Shown here in pieces: positions 37,185-45,980 of a DNA stretch of 64,000 nt. The notes beneath the pieces were generated by a model. That model was given only the letters and a program-made list of their open reading frames with translations. It did not search any database and was not told the DNA's origin. The DNA is taken from assembly GCF_002157835.1 (NCBI RefSeq), contig NZ_CP020809.1, positions 6,200,001 through 6,264,000 on the forward strand. The letters are read 5' to 3'. Source of the stretch: Mycobacterium dioxanotrophicus (GTDB lineage Bacteria; Actinomycetota; Actinomycetes; Mycobacteriales; Mycobacteriaceae). The stretch's first letter is position 1; the number at the start of each line of letters is the position of its first letter. Both the position numbers and the translations under genes were made by a program.

Positions 37185-38492
37185 GTGGCCGAAACCTCCA
37201 GCACGCCCGCCTCCAGCGGAGCGGTCATCGGCACACAGCGCTGGTCGCGGCTGCTGCCGATCGTGTTCATCACCTACTCCCTGGCGTACCTCGATCGCTC
37301 GAACTTCTCCGTCGGCATCGCCGGCGGCATGAAGGAAGACCTGGCAATCTCCAGCGGCATCTCGGCGCTCATCGGAGCCGCGTTCTTCTTGGGCTACTTC
37401 CTGTTCCAGATCCCCGGCGCGATCTACGCCGAGCGCCGCAGCGTCAAGAACCTGATCTTCTGGTCGCTGATCCTGTGGGGTGTGCTCGCCACCGTGCAGG
37501 GCCTGTTGCACAGCGCGGCGCTGCTGATCATGGTGCGCTTCCTGATCGGTGTCGTCGAGGCCGCGGTCCTGCCCGCAATGGTGATCTTCCTGTCGCACTG
37601 GTTCACCAAAGCCGAACGCGGACGGGCCAATACGTATCTGATCCTCGGCAATCCGGTGACCGTCCTGTGGCTCACGGCGGTCTCGGGCTATCTGATCGAG
37701 GCGACGTCGTGGCGCGGCATGTTCATCCTGGAAGGTCTGCCCGCGATCCTGTGGGCCTTCGTCTTCCGCAAGCTCGTACAAGACCGCCCCGGACAGGCCA
37801 CCTGGCTCGGCGCCACCGAGAAGCGCACCCTGCTGGAAACCCTCGACGCCGAACAGCGCGGGTTCCAGACGTCGACGGGCAGCTATCTGCATGCCCTCCG
37901 TTCGCGCAACGTGGTGCTGCTGAGCATCCAATACTTCCTGTGGAGCCTCGGCATCTACGGTTTCGTGTTCTGGCTGCCCTCGATCGTCAAGCACGGCACC
38001 GGGCAGGGCATCGGTTCGACGGGCCTGATCGCCGCGGTCCCGTACGCCTTCGCCGTGGTGGCCATGCTGCTCAATGGCCGGATCTCGGACAAGACCGGAC
38101 GCCGGGCCCGCTGCGTGTGGCCGTGGCTGCTGATCGGCGGGCTCGCGTTCTACGGCTCCTACGTTGCCGGGGACCACTTCTGGGTGGCCTTCGCGCTCCT
38201 GGTGGTCGCGGGTGCGTGCATGTATGCCCCGTACGGCCCGTACTTCGCGCACATCCCGGAACTGCTCCCCCGTGATCAGGCCGCGCCCTCGATCGCGCTG
38301 GTCAACTCGCTGGGCGCGGTCGGCGGATTCGCGGGCAGCTATCTGGTCGGCTGGCTCAACGGGCTCACCAACTCCACCGACGCCTCGTTCCTGCTGATGG
38401 CGACCTGCCTGCTGGTTGCTGCGGGCATCATCTTCCTGGTCAAGGCGCCGAAGCCGACGGCGGCCGCGACCAACCATCGGATTGCCGCATGA
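37185..38492 (+). CDS. MFS transporter, anion:cation symporter (ACS) type
   Basis: 435 residues from a GTG preceded by GGAAGGAG. About twelve membrane helices. The N-terminal LPIVFITYSLAYLDRSNFSVG and YAERRSVKNLIFW match the ACS family (galactonate, glucarate, tartrate, phthalate carriers). First gene of a five-gene operon in which each junction overlaps or is very close. An acidic sugar or dicarboxylate is the likely cargo. Confidence 0.9.
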   Translation: MAETSSTPASSGAVIGTQRWSRLLPIVFITYSLAYLDRSNFSVGIAGGMKEDLAISSGISALIGAAFFLGYFLFQIPGAIYAERRSVKNLIFWSLILWGVLATVQGLLHSAALLIMVRFLIGVVEAAVLPAMVIFLSHWFTKAERGRANTYLILGNPVTVLWLTAVSGYLIEATSWRGMFILEGLPAILWAFVFRKLVQDRPGQATWLGATEKRTLLETLDAEQRGFQTSTGSYLHALRSRNVVLLSIQYFLWSLGIYGFVFWLPSIVKHGTGQGIGSTGLIAAVPYAFAVVAMLLNGRISDKTGRRARCVWPWLLIGGLAFYGSYVAGDHFWVAFALLVVAGACMYAPYGPYFAHIPELLPRDQAAPSIALVNSLGAVGGFAGSYLVGWLNGLTNSTDASFLLMATCLLVAAGIIFLVKAPKPTAAATNHRIAA

Positions 38493-39259
38493 CGGCCCGC
38501 AGAATCGCCCGCATCGCCCATCCCGGCGGTATCCACCACGCCACGGTCGAGCCCGACGGCTACGCGCTGATCGATGATCCGTTCACAAAGCGCTTGCGCC
38601 ACAACGGAACCGTGGTGCCGACGCGTGATGCTCGGCTTCTCGCCCCGGTCACGCCGCGCACCGTGGTCGGCATGGCACACAACACCGGGCCAGCCGACCG
38701 GCAGCTGCCCCCGCAGGCATTCCTCAAGCCGGCCACCACCGTCGCCGGACCCGGTGCGCCGATCCCGCTGCCGACCGGGATCGGCCGGGTCGATGCCGAG
38801 GCCGAGCTGGCGGTCGTGATCGGCTGCCGCGCAACGCGACTGACCTTGTCCAACGCTGCAGAGCACATCCTCGGCCTCACGGTCGCCAACGACGTCACCG
38901 CTCGCGATCTGCAGAAGAGCGACCCACTGTGGTTCGCCGCCAAGGGTTTTGACGGCTGGACACCGCTCGGTCCGTGGATCGCCACCGGCCTCGCCCCGGA
39001 CGATCTGTCGATCAGCCTGCAGGTGGACGGCGTCGACCTGCAGGCCGCAGGCACCGCCGAGCTGGCCCGCTCGGTGCTCGAATGCCTGGTCTACGTCACC
39101 AGCGTGCTGACGCTGCACCCCGGCGACGTCGTGCTGACAGGAGCACCCGGCGGCACCGGACCCATCACCGCGGGATCGACGGTCACCGCCACCGTCGCCG
39201 GGGTGGGCGAACTTCACAACCCGGTCTGCGCGGCCGAGGACCAGCGGGAGGTGGCCTGA
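38489..39259 (+). CDS. fumarylacetoacetate hydrolase (FAH) family protein
   Basis: 256 residues; ATG overlaps the transporter stop. The FAH metal site motif appears as DAEAELAVVIG with HILGLTVANDVTARDLQ, and the C-terminal GDVVLTGAPGGTGPI is characteristic. Members hydrolyse C-C bonds or hydrate/dehydrate 2-keto acids (including 2-keto-3-deoxy sugar acid and ulosonate steps). In this operon a dehydratase or hydrolase step on a sugar acid is the best guess. Confidence 0.88.
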   Translation: MTARRIARIAHPGGIHHATVEPDGYALIDDPFTKRLRHNGTVVPTRDARLLAPVTPRTVVGMAHNTGPADRQLPPQAFLKPATTVAGPGAPIPLPTGIGRVDAEAELAVVIGCRATRLTLSNAAEHILGLTVANDVTARDLQKSDPLWFAAKGFDGWTPLGPWIATGLAPDDLSISLQVDGVDLQAAGTAELARSVLECLVYVTSVLTLHPGDVVLTGAPGGTGPITAGSTVTATVAGVGELHNPVCAAEDQREVA

Positions 39260-40242
39260 TGAACCTCGACGCGGTGACCTTCGGCGAGATGATGGGCATG
39301 TTCATGGCCACCTCACCCGGCCCGTTGCACCGGGTGCGCGGCTACGAGCTGGCACTGGCCGGCGCGGAAGCCAACGTCGCAACCGGACTGGCCAGACTCG
39401 GACACCGGGTCGGCTGGGTCGGTCGGGTCGGCGCCGACCCCATCGGCCAGTTCGCCGTCGAACAACTCGCCGCCGAAGGCGTCGACGTGTCGCTGGTCGG
39501 CGTCGACGCCACCGCACCCACGGGATCCCAGCTCAAAAGCCTGGCCCAGGGCGGTGATCCGGAGGTGGTGTACTTCCGGAAGAATTCGGCGGGCAGCCGG
39601 TTGGCGCCGAGCGCGGCCGCCGACGTCTACCTGTCCGGCGCCCGGCACCTGCACCTCACCGGCATTCCGCTGGCCCTCTCGGAAACCACCCGCGCGTTCG
39701 CGTTCCACGCCGTCGACGTGGCCCGCAAGGCCGGGGCCACCATCTCGTTCGACCCCAATCTGCGTCCGGCACTGTGGGATTCGCCTTCCGAGATGACAGC
39801 GGTGATCAACGACATGGCCCGCCGGTGCGACTGGGTCATGCCGGGGCTGGCCGAAGGGGCGCTGCTCACCGGTGCCGCGACCGCCGGCGGAGTGGCCGAC
39901 CATTATCTGCGGCAGGGTGTTTCGCGCGTGGTGATCAAGGACGGAAGCCGCGGATCGGCCATCCACACCCACGACGGCGTGTGGCGTCGCCCCGTATTCC
40001 CGGTCACCGTGGTCGACACCGTCGGCGCCGGTGACGGTTTCGCGGCCGGGTTGATCAGCGCCCACCTCGACGGTCTGGGGCCCGAAGCAGCACTGGCGCG
40101 AGCCAGCGCCGTCGGCGCGTTGGCCACCACCTCCCCCGGCGACAAGGACGGCTTGCCGACCCGCACCGCGCTCGAGGCGTTTCTCGCCGCCGCCCGCCCA
40201 CACTGCGAACCCGACCGACGAAAAGGAACCGTTTGCGCATGA
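39259..40242 (+). CDS. PfkB-family sugar kinase (2-keto-3-deoxygluconate-kinase-like)
   Basis: 327 residues, starting in a TGATG overlap with the FAH gene. N-terminal FGEMMGMFMATSPG; PfkB signature VVDTVGAGDGFAAGLI with the catalytic Asp in GAGDG. Closest in appearance to KDG kinases, which phosphorylate 2-keto-3-deoxyhexonates, but the family also phosphorylates ketohexoses and ketohexonates. In context it should make the phosphorylated substrate for the next enzyme. Confidence 0.88.
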   Translation: MNLDAVTFGEMMGMFMATSPGPLHRVRGYELALAGAEANVATGLARLGHRVGWVGRVGADPIGQFAVEQLAAEGVDVSLVGVDATAPTGSQLKSLAQGGDPEVVYFRKNSAGSRLAPSAAADVYLSGARHLHLTGIPLALSETTRAFAFHAVDVARKAGATISFDPNLRPALWDSPSEMTAVINDMARRCDWVMPGLAEGALLTGAATAGGVADHYLRQGVSRVVIKDGSRGSAIHTHDGVWRRPVFPVTVVDTVGAGDGFAAGLISAHLDGLGPEAALARASAVGALATTSPGDKDGLPTRTALEAFLAAARPHCEPDRRKGTVCA

Positions 40243-40868
40243 AACTGCAGATAGCCCTGGACCGCATGCCCGCCGCGACAGCGCTCGACGTCGCCGCCGC
40301 GGTGGCACCGCACGTCGACTGGATCGAAGTCGGCACCTCAATGATCAAGCGTGAGGGCGCGGCGTATCTGACCGCCGTGGCCGATGCCGCCGGTGACACC
40401 CCCGTGCTGGCCGATCTCAAGACCGCCGATGACGCGCGTTGGGAACTGACGATGGCCTACGACGCCGGCGCCCGGTCGGCGACCGTGCTGGGCCTGGCGC
40501 CCGCCACCACCATCGACACCGCTGTGCAGGTCGCCCGCGAGCGTGGCCGTGAACTCGTCGTCGACCTGATGGGTCTCGACGCCGCCGCACGTGCTGCATT
40601 GGCCGACCGGTTGCCCTCCGACGTCGTGCTGGCCGCGCACGTCAGCAAGGACGCACAAGGCGACGGCGGAAGTCCGCTCGCGCAGTTGGGTCCATGGGCC
40701 GACGGCCGCAGGATCGCCGTGGCGGGTGGTCTCGGGGTCGCCGACATGCCTGTGTTGGCGGGCACCGACATCCGCGTGATCGTGGGTTCGGCGGTCACCT
40801 CCAGCCCCGATCCGCTGGCCGCCGTGCAGGCACTGCGCGCGGCAGCCGGGGCGGAGGTGCTGCGATGA
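40239..40868 (+). CDS. HPS/KGPDC-family lyase (3-hexulose-6-phosphate synthase-like)
   Basis: 209 residues of the OMP-decarboxylase-superfamily barrel, starting MKLQIALDRM at the ATG at 40239 (a TTG two codons upstream is possible). The metal/substrate motif D59-x-K61-x2-D64 (ADLKTADD) and VVDLMG (Asp109) are as in 3-hexulose-6-phosphate synthase. However, H134-VSK137-D138-AQ resembles the HxSRDAQ segment of 3-keto-L-gulonate-6-phosphate decarboxylase (UlaD), with Lys in place of that Arg. So it may condense formaldehyde with ribulose-5-phosphate, run the reverse, or decarboxylate a phosphorylated keto acid. Confidence 0.82.
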   Translation: MKLQIALDRMPAATALDVAAAVAPHVDWIEVGTSMIKREGAAYLTAVADAAGDTPVLADLKTADDARWELTMAYDAGARSATVLGLAPATTIDTAVQVARERGRELVVDLMGLDAAARAALADRLPSDVVLAAHVSKDAQGDGGSPLAQLGPWADGRRIAVAGGLGVADMPVLAGTDIRVIVGSAVTSSPDPLAAVQALRAAAGAEVLR

Positions 40869-41422
40869 GCAGCGCGGAACTCGTCTCGACGATCCTCGGC
40901 GAAATCCGGGGCGTGCTGGACGCTTTCGACTACGCCCCGCTCGACGCCATCGCCGACGAACTCAACTCCGCCGGCCATGTCGTGGTGGCCGGCGAGGGCC
41001 GCTCGGGCTTCATGGCCAAGGCGTTTGCCATGCGGCTCATGCATCTGGGCCTGCCGGTCCACGTCGTCGGCGAGACCACCACACCTGCCCTGGGCAGCGC
41101 AGACCTGCTCGTCGCGGTATCCGGATCAGGCACCACTGCGAGCACCGTGCGCACGGCAGAGCAGGCCAACAAAGTCGGCGGCCGGGTGATCGCGGTGACC
41201 ACCGACCCCGACTCGCCGTTGGCGGCCGCCGCCGCGACGGTCGTGCACGTCCCCGCCGCCACGAAATACCGCAAACCCGGTGAGGCGGCGACCATCCAGC
41301 CGCTGTCGAGCCTCTTCGACCAGGTCTGCCACATCGTGTTCGACGCGGTGTGTCTGCGGCTGGCGATGTTGCGTGAGGTGGACAACGCGGCGGCCCGGGC
41401 CGCTCACGCCAACACCGAGTAG
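40865..41422 (+). CDS. hxlB: 6-phospho-3-hexuloisomerase (SIS domain)
   Basis: 185 residues, ATG overlapping the lyase stop. SIS domain with AGEGRSGFMAKAFAMRLMHLG and LVAVSGSGTTASTV, the phosphosugar-binding serines of 6-phospho-3-hexuloisomerase. It interconverts 3-hexulose-6-phosphate (arabino-hex-3-ulose-6-P) and fructose-6-phosphate. Last gene of the operon, delivering carbon to central metabolism. Confidence 0.9.
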   Translation: MSSAELVSTILGEIRGVLDAFDYAPLDAIADELNSAGHVVVAGEGRSGFMAKAFAMRLMHLGLPVHVVGETTTPALGSADLLVAVSGSGTTASTVRTAEQANKVGGRVIAVTTDPDSPLAAAAATVVHVPAATKYRKPGEAATIQPLSSLFDQVCHIVFDAVCLRLAMLREVDNAAARAAHANTE

Positions 41423-41434
41423 CTGGGGGTCTGC

Positions 41435-42022
41435 TCAGCGGGGCGCCGGCGGCGTCAGCAGCGCGATCGAGGCATTGACTGCCTCCTCGGCGATGTCGCT
41501 CATCGCTCCGCCGGCCTCGACGGTGTTCGCCGTCAGCTCACGCAGGCCACCGAGCAACATGATGGCCCGCGGCCGCGAAACCTCGACACCCGCGCTGTGG
41601 AACTCGTCGGTGTCGGTCATCGTCTGCACCATGACCACGAAGTTCTCCAGCACGTCGCGTTGCAGCTCGCGTGCGGTCGCGCCCAGCGCCGGTACGTCGC
41701 GGATCCAGCTCAGCATGAGCTCCGGCCGGGACTCACCCGAGGCGATCCAGGCCTCGACGGCCTGGCGGACCTGATCCCGCCACGGCGCATGCGGGTCGAC
41801 CGCGGCGGCGATCATCCGCACCTGTTCGGCGTTGGCGGCGGTCAGCAGCGCCACGAAGCATTCCTCGCGGCTGGCGAAATGTTCGTAGAAGGTCCGTCGC
41901 GAGGTACGCGCCCGCCGCACGATGTCGGCGACCGTCGTCTTCTGGTACCCGTCGGCGGCTATCGACTCTTCGAGCGCATCGAGCAGGCGCGCACGGAAGT
42001 CGGTCTTGTCAGCGTCATTCAT
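41435..42022 (-). CDS. TetR family regulator
   Basis: 195 residues. HTH: LEESIAADGYQKTTVADIVRRARTSRRTFYEHFASREECFVALL. The helical C-terminal domain is of the mycobacterial TetR_C type. Convergent with the hexuloisomerase gene (12 bases between stops) and followed on the minus strand by small secreted protein genes upstream. Its target is not evident. Confidence 0.88.
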   Translation of the reverse strand: MNDADKTDFRARLLDALEESIAADGYQKTTVADIVRRARTSRRTFYEHFASREECFVALLTAANAEQVRMIAAAVDPHAPWRDQVRQAVEAWIASGESRPELMLSWIRDVPALGATARELQRDVLENFVVMVQTMTDTDEFHSAGVEVSRPRAIMLLGGLRELTANTVEAGGAMSDIAEEAVNASIALLTPPAPR

Positions 42023-42055
42023 CCCGGGCAGCCATGGTACTGATCCCCGCCCGGC

Positions 42056-42319
42056 TCAGCGGCGCACCGTCGGGCTGTGCCCCACCTCGGACCGGGGCAC
42101 CACCGGATTGGTTCCCGGCGGGTTGTTCTGCAGGAACCCCAGGCACGTCCCGAGATGCCCGGCCACGCACGGAACGCCGTTGACCGTGGGCACCGGGCCG
42201 CCCGAACGCACCTCGGTGCTGTCGGTGTCCGACGGATCCGCGACGGCAGTCGCAGCGACGGCGAGCGCGAGTGCCCAACACCCCAGCAACACCCGGAGCA
42301 GCCCGCCGCGGTCGGCCAT
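42056..42319 (-). CDS. small secreted protein
   Basis: 87 residues. Signal peptide LLRVLLGCWALALAVAATAVA ending AVA-D near residue 27, then a short Cys-containing mature part (two Cys, VPCVAGHLGTCLGF) that could form one disulphide. It resembles many short, uncharacterised mycobacterial exported proteins. It lies 33 bases upstream of the TetR gene on the same strand. Confidence 0.65.
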   Translation of the reverse strand: MADRGGLLRVLLGCWALALAVAATAVADPSDTDSTEVRSGGPVPTVNGVPCVAGHLGTCLGFLQNNPPGTNPVVPRSEVGHSPTVRR

Positions 42320-42365
42320 CTCGTCACGCTTTCATCGGCTCGTAGCCGCAGCGTATCGCCTCGGG

Positions 42366-42944
42366 TCAGCCTATGGCCGTCATCGGGCTCAGCACATCCC
42401 TGACGAACTGGGCGATGTTCACAGACGGATTGCCGTCCGGGAAGCTCACGGTGGCGAGCATGTTGCCGCCGGCGTCGGCAAAGTTCTGGTCGGCACGGCC
42501 CTGATGGGTGGACGACGTGACGAGGATGATGCCCGACGTGCCTGCCGCCTTGGCCAGGGGAACCGAGAACTGCGCGTTCTGCACGGTGCTGTTGGCCTTG
42601 TCCTCGACGATGATCCGGTTGGCCGGAAAGCCAAGCGTGAGAAGAAGATTGCGCATCGCAGATGCCTCGGTCCGGCCGTTTTGCGGGTTACCGCCGGTGA
42701 CGATGACGGGCGACTGCGGAAACGCCTGTGCGATCGCCAGGCCGGTGAGTACCCGGTGGTAGAGGATGGTGCGCATCGAACCGTCGGGCTTGAGGCCGTA
42801 GCCGAGGATGACGATGGCCGGTTTCGAGAAGTCCTTCCCGGCGACCGGTGGACCCGCCGCTGCGACGCCCGGGGCGAATCCTCCACAGGCGACGGCGACC
42901 GCGAGAACCACCGCTGCGACTCCGAATTTCAGGCGACGTGTCAT
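42366..42944 (-). CDS. YdcF/DUF218 family exported protein
   Basis: 192 residues from the ATG at 42944. The signal peptide FGVAAVVLAVAVACGGFAPGVAAA precedes a DUF218 domain: AIVILGYGLKPDG, VIVTGGNPQNGRTEASAMRNLLLTLG, RIIVEDKANSTVQN and ILVTSSTHQGRA. Members are envelope proteins of unclear biochemical role, often linked to cell-wall intermediates. The signal also contains Cys in VACGG, so lipid anchoring is possible but not clear. Confidence 0.82.
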   Translation of the reverse strand: MTRRLKFGVAAVVLAVAVACGGFAPGVAAAGPPVAGKDFSKPAIVILGYGLKPDGSMRTILYHRVLTGLAIAQAFPQSPVIVTGGNPQNGRTEASAMRNLLLTLGFPANRIIVEDKANSTVQNAQFSVPLAKAAGTSGIILVTSSTHQGRADQNFADAGGNMLATVSFPDGNPSVNIAQFVRDVLSPMTAIG

Positions 42945-43288
42945 CTGATCCCCCAAACAGCTGCGACACCTGTGTTTGTCGTTACCCGTGAGCCCGATGT
43001 TACCGATCTGACAGATGGGGCGGCGATCCGGTCTCGAGGCCCACCTGGGACCTGCTCGGCCAGCTGCACACACCGCCAAGCGTCGACAGCTCGTCTCGGG
43101 AAGTCCGACGGCGACGACCTCGCCGGAATCCGTGTTCCCCCAGCACTGTTCGGCATCTGCGCCCGGAACGAACGGCCTGTCCCGCCAACCGGATTCCCGC
43201 CAACATTGAACGCCCCACGCCGTGATGCCGTGTCACCTAGGTACGGGCGCGCGAAAGGGCGCGTCCCCGACACAGGCAGGTGATAACG
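42945..43288. other. intergenic region between divergent secreted-protein genes
   Basis: 344 bases with frames open on both strands because of high GC, but none with a ribosome-binding site and recognisable content. It must hold the promoters of the YdcF gene (minus) and the small secreted protein gene (plus). No clear operator palindrome was seen. Confidence 0.4.
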
Positions 43289-43681
43289 ATGCGCACGCTA
43301 TTGGCAGCAGGTTGCATGGCGGGCATCGCCCTGATCGGCACCGCAGCGCCGGTTTACGCGGACAACACGACCCACAACAACAATTGTCAGAGCATCGAAG
43401 CCAATGGCGGTGGCACGCCTGGCAACTCGGCCACGTCGCCGGGTTCGGTGTTCAACGAGGGTGGTATCAACAGCCCGCTCGGCGGGACAGGTGGGCAGGC
43501 CTACAACAGCGCCCGCCAGGGCGCGGGCGCGCCGTCGCAGTACGACACGGCATGCGCCAAGACCACCGTGAACGGCACGGCAACACCGATGCAGACCAGC
43601 ATGTCTCCGACGCAGATCAAGAACAATTCGCTCGCCACCCGCGATGCCACCGGGGTGGTGTCCCACAAAGGCAAAGGCTGA
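43289..43681 (+). CDS. small secreted Asn/Gly/Ser-rich protein
   Basis: 130 residues from the ATG at 43289 (a GTG three codons upstream is possible). Signal peptide LLAAGCMAGIALIGTAAPVYA-D, then a mature part rich in Asn, Gly, Thr and Ser (NTTHNNN, GGGTPGN, GGTGGQAYN) with two Cys. No known domain. Low hydrophobicity and repeats suggest an extracellular or envelope protein. Confidence 0.65.
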   Translation: MRTLLAAGCMAGIALIGTAAPVYADNTTHNNNCQSIEANGGGTPGNSATSPGSVFNEGGINSPLGGTGGQAYNSARQGAGAPSQYDTACAKTTVNGTATPMQTSMSPTQIKNNSLATRDATGVVSHKGKG

Positions 43682-43794
43682 TCACAGTGTTGCTGCCGAT
43701 CGGTCCAACCGGGTTGGCATGACTTCCCACTGATCACGATGGCAGTTGCCGTCCGCCTGACACACGGCACTCCCCAAGGGAACTGACAGGCTAT

Positions 43795-43830
43795 CGACAG
43801 GTGACAATTCACCTGTCGTGCAGTCGTTTT
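43795..43830 (+). terminator. hairpin downstream of the small secreted protein gene
   Basis: CGACAGGTGA and TCACCTGTCG form a perfect 10-bp stem with a 4-base loop, and a TTTT run follows 8 bases later. It lies 114 bases after the stop at 43681 and before the lipoprotein gene. An operator role for the palindrome cannot be excluded. Confidence 0.5.
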
Positions 43831-43953
43831 GGAAGTGATACAGCGACTGCGGCGATCTGAGCTGCGACCAACCTCCCCGCAAGCTGGAGGTGTTCCCACA
43901 GCCGTGCTACGTTGCCGTGGGGGCCGATTACAACTGTTTGCCAGGGGTGGGTT

Positions 43954-44538
43954 ATGAGTGTTGCAGTGCGGCTGATCGCCGTCTTGTTGATTCCGTTGGC
44001 TGTGCTCATGAGTGGGTGCGGAGCCAAACACAACGCCGCGTCGGGCGGCAGTTCCCAGTCGATCCCCGCGGATCCGTCCGGTGATGCCGGGGACGCGGCC
44101 GGCATCACCGAGTCCTGCCCGGCGCAGCCGACCACATCGTTCGCCAAAACGAAATTCGTCCTGCACAGCGGTCTGGCCTTCGGCGTCTTCCACCGCTGGC
44201 TGTGGAAGCCTTATCAGGCAGGCACATTCAAGTCCGGCGCCGGCGGCCGGATCACCGCCTTCATCAAGGGCGGTCTGGCGGCGCTTTTCATCAAGCGTGA
44301 AATCCGCCTGGCCAGCAACGACGTTCAGGCTGACCCCAAGTTGTGCAGCGCGCTCATCAAGCCGCTGGCGAAGGTCGGCGACACCGTCAAGGCCGCGTTC
44401 GACAAGCTCAAGGGCGGCGATGCCAGCGGTGTCACGGATCTGAACGCCACCATCGGCTCGATCGAATCGACCTCACAGAGCGACGGCGTGCCGATTCAGG
44501 AGGACGAGAACGCCGATATCAGTAAGCGTCCGGCGTAG
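43954..44538 (+). CDS. putative lipoprotein
   Basis: 194 residues. Signal with lipobox LMSGC (Cys22) and Ser/Ala-rich linker, then a helical domain: FHRWLWKPYQAGTFKSG, IKGGLAALFIKREIRLAS and LIKPLAKVGDTVKAAFDKLKGG. Two amphipathic or semi-hydrophobic helices hint at membrane association. No family is recognised. The ATG is preceded by AGGGGTGGG. Its end overlaps the end of the convergent oxidoreductase gene by about 20 bases. Confidence 0.75.
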   Translation: MSVAVRLIAVLLIPLAVLMSGCGAKHNAASGGSSQSIPADPSGDAGDAAGITESCPAQPTTSFAKTKFVLHSGLAFGVFHRWLWKPYQAGTFKSGAGGRITAFIKGGLAALFIKREIRLASNDVQADPKLCSALIKPLAKVGDTVKAAFDKLKGGDASGVTDLNATIGSIESTSQSDGVPIQEDENADISKRPA

Positions 44539-45454
44539 CCGCCACAGCGATGATGGTCTTGCCCGGACGCCGATAAGCCGGATCGAACGCCTTCGGCGCG
44601 TCGGAGAGTGGCAGGACCGTCCCGACGTTCAGGGCCAGCCGACCGTCACGGACCCGGCGCTCCAGCGCAGCCAACTGCGCACGGTCCGGTTCGACGACGA
44701 AGAACACTGCCCGCGCCTTGTCGGGGTACACCCGCGGTGGTTCGGCGATGGTGACGAGCGTGCCCCCGGCGCGCACCAATTCGGCTGAGCGATCGAGAAT
44801 CTCTCCACCGATGACGTCGAAGACCACGTCGACTTCACCGACCTCCTTGAGGCGGTCTGCCTCCAGTTCCACGAAGGCGTCGGCGCCCAACCCCAACACG
44901 GCATCCCGCTGTCCGGCGCGCCCGGTGCCGATCACCTGCACTCCGGCATCGTGCGCGAGTTGCACGGCGATGGAACCAACGGCGCCCGCGGCTCCGTGGA
45001 TCAGCACCGTCTGCCCCGCCTCGACGCGGGCGTGCTCGAACAACCCCTGCCACGCCGTCAATCCGGAAATCGGCAGCGCCGCAGCGACCGTGTGGTCGAT
45101 ACCGGCCGACAGCGGTGCGAGGTTGCGCGCCTCTACGGCAACATATTCGGCCAGCGTGCCGTTACGGGCCCAGTCGGTGATACCGAAAACACGTTGCCCG
45201 ACCGTCAACCCGGTTGTGCCATAGCCCAATTCGGCGACGACACCGGAGAGCTCATGTCCCGGGACAGTGGGCGTGCGGTCTCGGCCGGCCCGGTCGGTCC
45301 ACGTTCCCGGCCAGTCCAACTCGCCGGGGGTGAATGAGGCCGCATGGACGCGGACGACGACGTCGTTCTCGGCGGCATGTGGATACGGCAGGTCGGCCAG
45401 AGAAAGACCCGAAATCCCGGCCTCGCGGTCTTGCGTGACGATCGCTTGCATCAT
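44519..45454 (-). CDS. NADP-dependent quinone oxidoreductase / zinc-less alcohol dehydrogenase
   Basis: 311 residues, MDR superfamily. GELDWPGTWT and VPGHELSGVVAELG in the catalytic domain; the cofactor loop is TVLIHGAAGAVGSIAVQLAHDAGVQVIGTG. No structural zinc cysteine cluster, so it is the zeta-crystallin-like quinone reductase type. Two adjacent ATGs (45454, 45451) follow GAGGA. It lies 14 bases after the cupin gene on the same strand, in a cluster divergent from LysR. Confidence 0.87.
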   Translation of the reverse strand: MMQAIVTQDREAGISGLSLADLPYPHAAENDVVVRVHAASFTPGELDWPGTWTDRAGRDRTPTVPGHELSGVVAELGYGTTGLTVGQRVFGITDWARNGTLAEYVAVEARNLAPLSAGIDHTVAAALPISGLTAWQGLFEHARVEAGQTVLIHGAAGAVGSIAVQLAHDAGVQVIGTGRAGQRDAVLGLGADAFVELEADRLKEVGEVDVVFDVIGGEILDRSAELVRAGGTLVTIAEPPRVYPDKARAVFFVVEPDRAQLAALERRVRDGRLALNVGTVLPLSDAPKAFDPAYRRPGKTIIAVAATPDAY

Positions 45455-45468
45455 TCCTCGTTTCGATG

Positions 45469-45906
45469 TCAGTTGGCGTGTTGACGGGCGCTGGGGTGCC
45501 GCAGGTGATCTCGGGCCACGATCTCCTCCGGCGTGAGCATCGTGATCATGTCGACGCCGGGAGCGCACAGGCAGACCGCGAGAAACCGGCACCACCGGTC
45601 CGGCTCGAGGTTGACCATCTGATAGTGCACGACCTCACCGCCGGGCTCCCAAAATGCCTCGCCCTCGACGATTTCCCGAGGTTCCTCGCCCTCGAGCTCG
45701 AACAGCATGCGGCCCTCGAGCAGGTAGCCGAACACCGGCCCAGAATGGCGGTGCGGCGCCACCCCGGCATCGGCGGGCGGCAGTTCCACCAGTTGCGTCA
45801 TCGCATGGGATCCCTCGGGAATGCGCGGTGGGGTGGCCATCAGCAGGTCGGTGATCTTGGTGTTTCCGGCAGCGAGCACAGTCGGTCCTTTCTCTCGTGG
45901 TTCCAT
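45469..45906 (-). CDS. cupin-domain protein
   Basis: 145 residues from the ATG at 45906 (a GTG one codon upstream is possible). Cupin motif 1 appears as PHRHSGPVFGYLLEGRMLFELEGE and motif 2 as PGGEVVHYQMVN. Two His in HRHS and one in VVHY could hold a metal. Probably a small enzyme or sensor. First gene of the pair with the quinone oxidoreductase; divergent from a LysR regulator, which is its likely controller. Confidence 0.82.
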   Translation of the reverse strand: MEPREKGPTVLAAGNTKITDLLMATPPRIPEGSHAMTQLVELPPADAGVAPHRHSGPVFGYLLEGRMLFELEGEEPREIVEGEAFWEPGGEVVHYQMVNLEPDRWCRFLAVCLCAPGVDMITMLTPEEIVARDHLRHPSARQHAN

Positions 45907-45980
45907 CACACCGCCCGCAAGTCATCAAGTCCAACGAATGCTTTTGATACTTCTCATCTGCAATATTGATAGAAAGAGGT

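Noticed and set aside
42941..43273. Minus-strand 110-codon frame in the gap before the small secreted protein gene
   Set aside because: No ribosome-binding site, low-complexity Arg/Gly/Pro content and overlap with the region needed for two divergent promoters.
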